The notes beneath the pieces are model-generated. The model was not told the origin of the DNA, did no database searches, and saw nothing but the letters and a program-made list of their open reading frames with translations. 35,344 nt of DNA, taken from positions 1-35,344 of the forward strand of contig JABFSA010000073.1 of assembly GCA_013140775.1 (NCBI GenBank), given 5' to 3'. The stretch is from Acidobacteriota bacterium. GTDB taxonomy: Bacteria > Acidobacteriota > Vicinamibacteria > Vicinamibacterales > UBA2999. The translations under genes and the position numbers were made by a program. This document shows positions 1 to 7,081 of the stretch, piece after piece (position 1 is the first letter of the stretch; the number at the start of each line of letters is the position of its first letter).

Positions 1-73
1 GCTGCGGGCTGCCGGCACGCCACGCCGTCCAGACCGCCGCGACTTCTTCTGTGGTGAGTGGTGTCCAACGCAC
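1..73 (-). CDS. Partial N-terminus of an unidentified protein, possibly a transposase-type helix-turn-helix
   Basis: Only the first 24 codons are inside the window; the gene runs off the left edge. It reads from GTG (71-73) as VRWTPLTTEEVAAVWTAWRA and onward. A GGAGG Shine-Dalgarno (complement of 83-87) lies 9 bases before the GTG, which supports both gene and start. The 'RWTPLTxEE...W' opening loosely resembles the first helix of IS30-like transposase N-termini, but too little is visible to assign a family. It follows the molybdenum hydroxylase operon on the same strand after about 108 bases holding two repeat palindromes. Existence is fairly likely; function is a guess. Confidence 0.45.
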   Translation of the reverse strand, partial: MRWTPLTTEEVAAVWTAWRAGSPQ

Positions 74-164
74 GTGACAGATCCTCCATCACGTTGCGTC
101 GACGGGTTGAATTCACCGGACACTACGAAAGAGATGGCAAGAGGGACAACCCGAACAGAGACAG

Positions 165-216
165 GTCTGGCTTCAGCCGGGCTAGATCGTCGTAGCGTCC
201 GGCTTCAGCCGAACCT
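165..216. repeat. Two tandem REP-like palindromes (GGCTTCAGCC core)
   Basis: Two direct copies of a short imperfect palindrome sit at 165-182 (gtctggcttcagccgggc) and 192-215 (core ggcttcagcc). The second lies inside the 3' end of the neighbouring minus-strand gene. The same core is found in stem-loops at 9558-9575, 12634-12651 (tata loop) and 31293-31367, so this is a dispersed family. The rest of 74-181 shows nothing convincing. Confidence 0.75.
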
Positions 217-604
217 CCAGGGACTTGAGGATCTCGTCGATCAGAAACAGATCGGTGAGGAGTGCTCGAAGATGGATTGAGGCGTTGAGGTTGTCGATCA
301 CCTGCGAGCTGATCGACGGCTGGGCGAGGACGAGCTCGACGGCAGCCAGGCTGCTGCGGGCATCGCGATCGAGCACGGCTCCGAACGCTGTGTATGCGCT
401 CGCGGGTTGAAGTCCTTCGCGCTCGATCGTCGATGCATACAAGTCGCCGAGCCCGGTGAGAGCGGTCGCCGTGCGCCGCAGGAACTCCCGCAGCTGTCCA
501 CCCGTCTGGCTTCCGGCGTCGCCCTCCAGCCCCTGGGCGGCATAGGCGAGCATGAACTCGTACGCTTCCTCGATGGTGTCGCAGCGGGATTGGAACTCCT
601 TCAT
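182..604 (-). CDS. Conserved-looking hypothetical protein, last gene of the molybdenum hydroxylase operon
   Basis: 140 residues, not recognised. The start is ATG at 602-604, overlapping the cytochrome b stop in an ATGA arrangement, which argues for translational coupling. The sequence is predicted mostly helical (for example FMLAYAAQGL and SISSQVIDNLNASIHL), soluble, with a single Cys and no signal peptide or membrane segment, so it is probably cytoplasmic. It could be an assembly or maturation factor for the enzyme encoded upstream, but only position suggests this. The last 11 residues (EVRLKPDATTI) are read from a REP-like palindrome, so the ancestral protein probably ended near LIDEILKSL and lost its stop when the repeat inserted. 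Confidence 0.75.
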   Translation of the reverse strand: MKEFQSRCDTIEEAYEFMLAYAAQGLEGDAGSQTGGQLREFLRRTATALTGLGDLYASTIEREGLQPASAYTAFGAVLDRDARSSLAAVELVLAQPSISSQVIDNLNASIHLRALLTDLFLIDEILKSLEVRLKPDATTI

Positions 605-1425
605 CGCGGTCGCGAAATCTCCCACCGCTCCGGGTCGTGGTGCTCGAGATACTGTCGCCGTGTGATCCAGCCGAGGATCATCGACTTCGTGATCCACCAC
701 TTCTCGGGACGCAGCGCGAAGTAGACGTGCGCGATGACGAGACCGACGAGCGAGACCCCGGCCATGCCGTGCAGCACGTACGTCAGGCCCCATGCGCCGT
801 CGCTGAAGAGATACGGATTGCGCGTGAAGAACGGCGTCCGCACCCGCACCATCATGAACAGCCCTGTCGCCACGACGGAGAGACCTGCCAGCACGATGGC
901 CAGGTGATACAGGCGATTGCCGAGCGGATATTTGCCGGGCCGGGGACCGGGGACTTCGTGACCAAACTCGCGCATCACCTCAGCCTTGAGCTCGGGGATG
1001 TCGCTCGGCCCCACCCAGATGGACCAGAAGTTCAGCCAGAAGCTGGCGTGGATGATGTGGAACAGGATCGAGGCGCTGAGCACGAGTCCCGCCGCCCAGT
1101 GCCAGGTCACCCACGCAAACTTGATCCCGACAATGGGAAAGAACGCGGTTACGAGCAGGACGAACATCGCAACCGCCATCACCCAATGGAACATCCTGGC
1201 CACCATCGAGTGGCGGACGATGCGCTCGGGGAGATCGGGGCGGGCGGCTTCCATCGCATCCGTTTCGGATGCGTGGCGCTTCCGGTGGGCCGACAGCACC
1301 ATGTAGCTGGCGTGGGCGATCAGGAAGACGACGCCCGCGAAGAGAGACGCCCAGAAGAGATCCCACGACACGTGGGTGAGGATCGCCTGGTCCCAGGGAT
1401 TGCGGCCCCAGGTCAGGAAGTCCAC
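601..1425 (-). CDS. Membrane cytochrome b subunit (formate dehydrogenase gamma / Ni-hydrogenase cytochrome b type)
   Basis: 274 residues with about five membrane helices (roughly 18-45, 78-100, 104-128, 172-195, 211-238). Candidate haem ligands lie in the helices: H80 (RMFHW), H109, H123, H126, H174 (RLYH), H219 and H233. The layout matches di-haem cytochromes b that pass electrons between a periplasmic dehydrogenase and the quinone pool. The GTG start overlaps the end of the FAD-subunit gene by 13 bases; a GGGAGG lies only 3 bases upstream, close but usable. A cytochrome b within a xanthine dehydrogenase-family operon suggests the enzyme is anchored to the membrane and reduces quinone rather than NAD or oxygen. 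Membrane and haem role is well supported; the partner is inferred from the operon. Confidence 0.88.
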   Translation of the reverse strand: MDFLTWGRNPWDQAILTHVSWDLFWASLFAGVVFLIAHASYMVLSAHRKRHASETDAMEAARPDLPERIVRHSMVARMFHWVMAVAMFVLLVTAFFPIVGIKFAWVTWHWAAGLVLSASILFHIIHASFWLNFWSIWVGPSDIPELKAEVMREFGHEVPGPRPGKYPLGNRLYHLAIVLAGLSVVATGLFMMVRVRTPFFTRNPYLFSDGAWGLTYVLHGMAGVSLVGLVIAHVYFALRPEKWWITKSMILGWITRRQYLEHHDPERWEISRPR

Positions 1426-2444
1426 GTGCCTCCCTCGACGCCGCGGATGGCGCGCTTCACGAGATTCTTCATCAGCGGCAGCTTGTAGGCGTTGAAGCGG
1501 AGCGGCTGCGCGCCTTCGATGGCGCGGTTCGATGCGATGACGGCTGTGGACTCGTTGCGCGGACGCCCCTGAACGAGCGCCTCAACGGCCTCGAGTCGCA
1601 ACGGCCGCGCGGCGACACCGTTTACGACGAGGCGGATGCGTTCGATGATGGCGCCGTTGTCCTCACCCTTCACGACCATCGCGGACGCAACGCTGACGAG
1701 CGCGAAGTCCCACACCTGACGATCGCGGACCTTCTCGAAGTAGAAGCGCGCACCGGCCCAGGTGGCGGGAATGCGGATCGTGGTCAGCAGGTCGCCCGGC
1801 TGCAGCACCGTCATTCTCGTGATGTCGATCGCGGGTCCGACGAAATAGTCCTGCGCTGGTACCACCCGTTCGTCGCCATCAGACGTGCGAATCACCATCT
1901 GTGCATCCAGCGCGATGAGCGCGGGCGCCGTGTCGGACGGGCTCACGGCAACGCATCGATCGGCCTGCAGAATCGCGTGCTCGCGATTGATCGACTCAGG
2001 CGTGTCTGCGTAGCAGATGTTGCCGCCGGCTCGATAGCAGGGCCAACCCGCACGGTAGTACCAACAGCGGGTGTCCTGCGACACGTTGCCGCCGATCGTC
2101 CCCTGATTGCGAATCTGCGGGGACGCCGCCGATTCGGCAGCTTCGAGCAGGATGCTGTAGCGCTCGCGAACGATTGGATGGTGCACGACTTCGGTCAGCG
2201 TGGTCATGGCGCCAATCTCGAGGCCGCCGTCCCGCTCACGAATCCCCTTCAGCTCGGCAACGCCACCGAGGTCCACAAGAGCCGCGGGACGCTTGATGCG
2301 ATCCTTGAGCCAGTCGAAGCTGTCGAGACCACCCGCGAGCACCCAGGCGCCAGCGCCGTACCGATCGAGCAGCGCCTGCGCATCGGCGACAGACGTCGGC
2401 TGAAACAGCTCAAACGCCGGCATCGGATCTCTGATAACCGCCAC
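1413..2444 (-). CDS. FAD-binding subunit of a xanthine dehydrogenase-family molybdenum hydroxylase, with putative [4Fe-4S] loop
   Basis: 343 residues. The chosen start is GTG at 2442-2444, preceded by AAGGAG at 6-base spacing; it gives MAVIRDPMPAFELFQ. An ATG at 2421-2423 is the alternative. FAD contacts are visible as VLAGGLDSFD (residues 35-44) and TIGGNVSQD (116-124). Just after the second motif is a Cys-rich loop with C127, C136, C144 and C164, absent from ordinary CoxM/XdhB subunits. PaoB of E. coli and HcrB of 4-hydroxybenzoyl-CoA reductase carry an extra [4Fe-4S] cluster in the corresponding loop, so a cluster is likely here. The protein has no signal of its own and would be exported with the Tat-signal subunit as in PaoABC. 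It lies 41 bases after the Mo-subunit gene. Confidence 0.92.
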   Translation of the reverse strand: MAVIRDPMPAFELFQPTSVADAQALLDRYGAGAWVLAGGLDSFDWLKDRIKRPAALVDLGGVAELKGIRERDGGLEIGAMTTLTEVVHHPIVRERYSILLEAAESAASPQIRNQGTIGGNVSQDTRCWYYRAGWPCYRAGGNICYADTPESINREHAILQADRCVAVSPSDTAPALIALDAQMVIRTSDGDERVVPAQDYFVGPAIDITRMTVLQPGDLLTTIRIPATWAGARFYFEKVRDRQVWDFALVSVASAMVVKGEDNGAIIERIRLVVNGVAARPLRLEAVEALVQGRPRNESTAVIASNRAIEGAQPLRFNAYKLPLMKNLVKRAIRGVEGGTWTS

Positions 2445-2464
2445 AATCAGCTCCTTACACAGTC

Positions 2465-2486
2465 GTTCGGAACGTTCGGATCGTTC
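2465..2486. repeat. Short tandem 9-base repeat, GTTCGGA(A/T)C
   Basis: Units gttcggaac (2465-2473) and gttcggatc (2474-2482) plus a partial third lie between the Mo-subunit stop and the FAD-subunit start; the partial unit touches the stop codon. The same 9-base unit occurs in five copies at 7795-7839. Confidence 0.7.
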
Positions 2487-4927
2487 TAAACATGCGCCTG
2501 CAACGGTGCGTGCATCCGCCTGCCGTTCTCGAGTGACATCAGCACGATGTCGGACGTGACCGGCGCGCGGCGGAAGACGTCTTCGCCCACGGCGTCCGAG
2601 ATGGCGTTCATCACCGCACCATATCCGGCTCCGACCGGTGGCTCGCCGACACCCTTCGCGCCGACGGGCGTCTCGGGGTCGGCCAGGCCCACGGCTTCGG
2701 CGTGCATGCTGGCTGGAATGTCGAGGATCGAGAGCGGCTTGCTGTAGTGAAAACGATCGCTGAGCGAGACGCCGTAGCGTGGGTCTACAACAGACTTCTG
2801 GAAGAGAGCGTGCGCGATGCCAAGGCACGCGCCACCTTTGATCTGCGCGACCAGGCTTCGTGGATTGACGACCGTGCCCACGTCGCCAACCGCGACGAAG
2901 TCGATGAGCGTCACACCACCTGTCTCGACATCCACCTCGACTTCCGCAAATCCAATGACGAACCCGTAGGTGATGCCGTCACGCGGATAGGTGTCCTTCG
3001 CCACACCCATCAAGCCGAGACCAGCAAGCGCCGTGGCTGATGCCTTGGTCATCGGGTTGATGTCTTCCGGCAGATCATGACCGTCGAAGCGTCCGCCCAG
3101 CTCAATCGCGCGCCGACCCGCCTGCGCGAAGCTCATCCCGCGACCGGGATTGCCACGCCGGAACACGCGCTCGCCGCCCACCTCATAGTCATCAGGCGCA
3201 CCACCGAGGTCACGCGCAGCAAGCTCCTTCAGCTTCCGCACGGCGTCCATCGCGCCCGCATGATTCGCCCTCGTCATCCCATGCGTCGTCTGGCTGCCGA
3301 CGGAGAGACACGTCCAGGGAAGATGGTTACCCGTGTTGCCCCAGACGACTTCAACTTTCTCCCAGGGCATGTCGAGGACTTCCGCGGCGACGCGGGCAAG
3401 GTCGAGGACAGAGTGCGTGCCGAGGTTGCCGACACCGGACTGGACGTAGAGCTTGCCGTCGGGACGGATGGTCATGATGCTGTCCCATCCGATCGAGCCG
3501 GCGCCGTGAGGTCCGACGGTGACGCCGATGCCCCGGACCTTTGAGCCCTGTCGCTTGCCTGTGCGAGTCTTCCGTTCGTCCCACCCGAAACGCTCGGCGC
3601 CACGGTCGAGCGCCTCTTTCACGAACGCGCTCGTCACATGGTTGCGCTGCCCGGTCGGGAGCACGGGACCAAAGAGCGCCTTGCCCTCTGGCGAATTCAG
3701 CCTGCGAATCTCGAGCTGATCGATGCCAAGCTGCCGCGCCGCTTTGGTTATCACCGGCTCCATGATGCCGTTCGCCTGCATCGGGCCCGGCGAACGCTGC
3801 TGCGAGCGAGGCGGCGTGTTGGTGAGCACATTCACGGCGCGCCACCGCATGGCCGCGGGCTGATAGATGAGTGATGCCGCGAGTCCAGCAGATCGATGGT
3901 CACCAAGCGGACCGTACGCGCCGGTGTCCTGGACGATGAAGAGGTCGAGCGCGGTGATGCGGCCTTCCTTCGTAAAGCCGACCTTGGCGCGGCCCGTCAT
4001 GTTGGTGCGCGCGCGACCGATATAGCTCTCTTCCTCACGCGTGATGCGCATCATCACGGGGGCGTTGGCTTTCTTCGAGAGCAGGCACGGGATCGATGTG
4101 GACACGGCACCGCCGCCCTTGCTGCCAAACCCGCCGCCCGTGTACTCGGAGATCAGGATCACGTCTTCAGGCGGGATTCCGACCCAGCGTGCAATGTTGC
4201 CGCGCGTCTGGGCCACGCTCTGCGTAGACGCATGGATGAACAGCTTGCCGTTCTGCCAGTACGCCATCGCGCTGCGTGTTTCCATCGGGTGATGCCCACT
4301 GGACTGCGCGACGAACGTTTCATCGAGAACAATGGCGGCAGAAGCGAAGCCGGCGTCGAGATCGCCGAATGCCCACTCCTCGAGCGCCTTCCCCATTGGC
4401 AGCCGGCCCGACTCCTCGTCTCCAAAGTCTTCTGCCGTCCACTTGATCGTTTCGAGCGGCGCAGGAGCCGCGGGACCGCCAGGCCCACCAGGCGGCGGAG
4501 CGCCCCACGCGTTGCCGTTCAGTCGAGCACTTGGCCCATCAGGCCGCAAGGCTTCAAGCGGGTCCGTCACGAACGGGAGCGGCTCGAGATCGACGACGAT
4601 CCGTTCGATCGCTTCGGCGGCGGTCAGTTCGTCCGTCGCCGCGACAGCGAGAATCGGCTCGCCGGCGTACATCGGCTCGTTGGTGAGCCCGCGTTCCGCG
4701 CCCTCGAGATCCGGCAAGTCGTCGGCGGTGAGAATCGCGCGCACGCCAGGCATGGCCATCGCAGCGGTCGTGTCGATCGAACGCACGCGCGCGTGCGGCA
4801 TCGGGCTGAGCAGCAGCTTGGTGAACAGCATGCCGTCCACGCGATAGTCCTCGGCATACCGCGCGCGACCGGTGACCTTGGCCACGTGATCGACGGGGAC
4901 GTAGTTCTGACCGACCAGCTTCGGCAT
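2486..4927 (-). CDS. Molybdopterin-binding catalytic subunit, xanthine dehydrogenase / aldehyde oxidoreductase family
   Basis: 813 residues, a usual length for this subunit. The aldehyde oxidase a/b hammerhead domain comes first (about 15-125), then the Mo-pterin domain. Visible motifs are YTGGGFGSK (262-270, cofactor contact), the arginine-rich SQQRSPGPMQANGIMEP segment, and GVGEPPVGA near the C-terminus, whose glutamate (about E762) is the family's catalytic base. A Pro/Gly/Ala-rich insertion occupies about 143-157. It lacks the AYxCSFR loop of CO dehydrogenase, so it should hydroxylate an aldehyde, purine or N-heterocycle; the substrate cannot be read. The ATG is preceded by GAGGGGAG at 7 bases and lies 2 bases after the [2Fe-2S] gene. 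No signal peptide is seen, so export would rely on the partner. Confidence 0.93.
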   Translation of the reverse strand: MPKLVGQNYVPVDHVAKVTGRARYAEDYRVDGMLFTKLLLSPMPHARVRSIDTTAAMAMPGVRAILTADDLPDLEGAERGLTNEPMYAGEPILAVAATDELTAAEAIERIVVDLEPLPFVTDPLEALRPDGPSARLNGNAWGAPPPGGPGGPAAPAPLETIKWTAEDFGDEESGRLPMGKALEEWAFGDLDAGFASAAIVLDETFVAQSSGHHPMETRSAMAYWQNGKLFIHASTQSVAQTRGNIARWVGIPPEDVILISEYTGGGFGSKGGGAVSTSIPCLLSKKANAPVMMRITREEESYIGRARTNMTGRAKVGFTKEGRITALDLFIVQDTGAYGPLGDHRSAGLAASLIYQPAAMRWRAVNVLTNTPPRSQQRSPGPMQANGIMEPVITKAARQLGIDQLEIRRLNSPEGKALFGPVLPTGQRNHVTSAFVKEALDRGAERFGWDERKTRTGKRQGSKVRGIGVTVGPHGAGSIGWDSIMTIRPDGKLYVQSGVGNLGTHSVLDLARVAAEVLDMPWEKVEVVWGNTGNHLPWTCLSVGSQTTHGMTRANHAGAMDAVRKLKELAARDLGGAPDDYEVGGERVFRRGNPGRGMSFAQAGRRAIELGGRFDGHDLPEDINPMTKASATALAGLGLMGVAKDTYPRDGITYGFVIGFAEVEVDVETGGVTLIDFVAVGDVGTVVNPRSLVAQIKGGACLGIAHALFQKSVVDPRYGVSLSDRFHYSKPLSILDIPASMHAEAVGLADPETPVGAKGVGEPPVGAGYGAVMNAISDAVGEDVFRRAPVTSDIVLMSLENGRRMHAPLQAHV

Positions 4928-4929
4928 CG

Positions 4930-5529
4930 CTACGCTCCCCTCATGTATTCAGCGCCGCGCATCAGCGCGGTGAGGATCTTGTCGTAGTCCTGGCAGCGGC
5001 ACAGGTTGCCGGAAATGCCGTGCGCCAGTTCTTCGCGCGTGGGATTGGGATTCGTCTTCAGAAACCCGGTGGCGGCCATGACAAAGCCGGGAAGACAGAA
5101 CGCGCACTGGAAGCCCTGCTCGTCCACGACCGCGCGCTGGATCGGATGCAGTTCACCAGTCGGCGATGCGAGCCCTTCAATCGTGCGAACCTGACGGCCG
5201 CGCACGCTGTGCGTGAGCACCGAGCACGCATAATGCGGCACGTCGTCTATGAGCACTGTGCACGCGCCGCACTCGGCCCGATCGCAACCGAGCTTCGTGC
5301 CGGTCAGTCCGAGCTTGTAGCGGAGCGTCATCGCGAGCGTTTCCTGCCGTAAGGCATCGACGCGTCGCTGCTGACCGTTGACGACAAGAGTGATGAGGCG
5401 CTCGACCGAGCCCGGCGCCGAGGTCTGGCCAAGGAGCGATCCGCCGCCGCGGAAAAGATACGCGGACGACGACGCGACGGCGCCGCCGGCAATAACGCCT
5501 TTGATGAAGGTACGACGTGAGAGCGACAT
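4930..5529 (-). CDS. Tat-exported [2Fe-2S] subunit of the molybdenum hydroxylase
   Basis: 199 residues starting at ATG 5527-5529 with AAGGG upstream. The N-terminus MSLSRRTFIKGVIAGGAVA is a clear twin-arginine signal (SRRTFIK followed by a hydrophobic stretch). The plant-type [2Fe-2S] site is C82, C87, C90, C102 and the second helical-domain cluster is C142, C145, C177, C179 (CAFC ... CRC). These two clusters pass electrons from Mo towards FAD. In E. coli PaoABC the equivalent PaoA carries the only Tat signal and the folded heterotrimer is exported with it; the same is inferred here. First gene of the five-gene operon, 154 bases downstream of the histidine kinase gene. Confidence 0.94.
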   Translation of the reverse strand: MSLSRRTFIKGVIAGGAVASSSAYLFRGGGSLLGQTSAPGSVERLITLVVNGQQRRVDALRQETLAMTLRYKLGLTGTKLGCDRAECGACTVLIDDVPHYACSVLTHSVRGRQVRTIEGLASPTGELHPIQRAVVDEQGFQCAFCLPGFVMAATGFLKTNPNPTREELAHGISGNLCRCQDYDKILTALMRGAEYMRGA

Positions 5530-5618
5530 CGTGTGACCCTTCGGCCGGGACAACCTGGAAAAGGCCCCGGGCAACGGTCGAGTGTAACAGAGAACGTGCG
5601 GATCAGATTAAGGGCTAA

Positions 5619-5677
5619 CCACGAAGACGCGAAGGATCGAAACCCAAACTGCTTCGTGGATTTTCGTATCTTCGTGG
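5619..5677. repeat. Imperfect inverted repeat, CCACGAAGACGCGAAG / CTTCGTGG type
   Basis: The left arm ccacgaagacgcgaagg (5619-5635) and right arm ttttcgtatcttcgtgg (5661-5677) can fold into a long imperfect hairpin between the kinase stop and the [2Fe-2S] gene. A second member is at 12665-12736. It is the only structured element in the 154-base gap and could end or attenuate transcription from the two-component operon. Confidence 0.8.
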
Positions 5678-5683
5678 CCTGCT

Positions 5684-7081
5684 TCAGGCGTGCTGGCGCA
5701 CGGGGCGGGCGATACGAGGCAGGCTGATACGGAACGTGCTGCCGGAAGCGCCTGTCTGAGCCAGCGCGAGCCGGCCGCCGTTAATCTCGACGGCTCCCTT
5801 GGCAATCGACAGGCCCAGGCCAACGCCGACCGTCGTTCCATCGGTGCCATCGCGATAGAACCGGTCGAAGATCCGTTCGCGCCCGGCGGAGGTGATCCCG
5901 CCGCCGCTGTCGATCACCTCAATCGTGGCCTCGTCTGCCACTCCGCCGACCTTGATGCGGATCTGTCCGCCCACCGGGCTGAACTTGATGGCGTTGTCCA
6001 CGAGGTTGATGAGTGCACGCCGGACGAGGAGCCGATCGGCACAAGCCTGAAGAGCGCCGGAATCCTCGATGGTGATCCGCTGGCCCTTCTCCTCCGCCAG
6101 CACATCCAGGTGCGCCACGACGTCCTCAGCAAGTTCGCGAACATCGAAGAGCTCCAGCGACAGCTTCGCCTGACCAGTCTCCGCGCGCGACAGCGTCAGC
6201 AGCCGATCCACCAGGCTGGCCAGCCGATCCACCTCCTCGAGCATGCTGCCGATGATGCCGCGGTACGCGTCGGCATCACGGTGCTCCCGGAGACCGACCT
6301 CACCAACGCTGCGAATGGCTGTCAGTGGGGTACGCAGTTCGTGTGACACGTCCGCCGTAAACCGCCGCATCTGATCGAACGACGATTCGAGGCGGCCCAG
6401 CGTTTCATTGAACACCGTCGCCAGCCTGCCCATCTCGTCGTCTGGATGCTCGACAGGGAGGCGGTCGCTCAGCCGTTCCGCCGTGATCGATCGCGCGCGT
6501 TCGGTTATGCGTTCGATCGGCAGGAGCGCCCGGCGCGCCAGCGTGTACCCGCCAAGGCCCGCGGCGGCCACGGCCAGAGGAAGACCAAACACGAAGATGA
6601 GCACCAGTTGCTGCAGCTCATCTCTCATGGCCGCTTCGGAGCGGGCCACCTGAATCACCACTGACTGCGCGCCAATGCGTCCGCGGCGTGTGAGCACCCG
6701 CTCCGGAGCGACCTCAGCTTCCACGATGACGATGCGATCGTCGGCGGCCAGAGCCAGCGCGCGCACACCTGGCAACGGCCGCCGGACCGCTTCAGCGTTC
6801 TGATACAGCAGCTCGCCCTCCGGGCTCCACACCTGGAGCCACGGGCTCTCTTCTTCAGTCAGGGTCTCGTACCAGGTGATGGCGCCGTCGGGCGTCTGAT
6901 CGACCATCGCCGACGCCCACTGAAAATCGCCGCGAAGCCGGGCGTCGAGCGTGTCCGACGCGTTGCGCCGGATGAAGGCAAATACCAGCGTGGCATACAG
7001 GCTCAATACGATCACCATGGCGACCACATACCAGAGCGTCAGGCGGAGACGAACGGTATGAGACCGCCACCAGCGCATCAT
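5684..7081 (-). CDS. Two-component sensor histidine kinase
   Basis: 465 residues. TM1 lies at about 14-36, a sensor domain of about 120 residues follows, then TM2 at about 157-180, a HAMP linker (ALLPIERITERARSITA), the dimerisation/phosphoacceptor box DVSHELRTPLTAI with H247, and an HATPase domain with the N box (INLVDNAIKFSP), a G1 box read as DSGGGI, F box (ERIFDRFYR) and G2 box (GVGLGLSIAKG). The layout resembles CusS-type kinases, but no metal-binding signature is visible in the sensor region. The ATG overlaps the response regulator stop (ATGA). Being on the same strand directly upstream of the molybdenum hydroxylase operon, it may control it; this is inference only. Confidence 0.95.
   Translation of the reverse strand: MMRWWRSHTVRLRLTLWYVVAMVIVLSLYATLVFAFIRRNASDTLDARLRGDFQWASAMVDQTPDGAITWYETLTEEESPWLQVWSPEGELLYQNAEAVRRPLPGVRALALAADDRIVIVEAEVAPERVLTRRGRIGAQSVVIQVARSEAAMRDELQQLVLIFVFGLPLAVAAAGLGGYTLARRALLPIERITERARSITAERLSDRLPVEHPDDEMGRLATVFNETLGRLESSFDQMRRFTADVSHELRTPLTAIRSVGEVGLREHRDADAYRGIIGSMLEEVDRLASLVDRLLTLSRAETGQAKLSLELFDVRELAEDVVAHLDVLAEEKGQRITIEDSGALQACADRLLVRRALINLVDNAIKFSPVGGQIRIKVGGVADEATIEVIDSGGGITSAGRERIFDRFYRDGTDGTTVGVGLGLSIAKGAVEINGGRLALAQTGASGSTFRISLPRIARPVRQHA

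Noticed and set aside
605..793. Longer start for the 140-residue protein
   Set aside because: The extension lies antiparallel in composition to nothing conserved and runs inside the cytochrome b gene; the ATGA-coupled ATG is better.
637..1488. A 283-codon open frame on the plus strand
   Set aside because: Antisense to the cytochrome b gene; rich in His, Glu and Arg with no recognisable domain.
2486..4927. Carbon monoxide dehydrogenase large subunit (CoxL)
   Set aside because: The AYxCSFR loop of form I CO dehydrogenase is absent, and the Tat signal and cytochrome b do not fit the Cox system.
3896..4987. A 363-codon open frame on the plus strand
   Set aside because: It is antisense to the Mo subunit gene, whose motifs are clear; the frame is Arg/His-rich, low-complexity and resembles no family. 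Such shadows are expected in GC-rich DNA.
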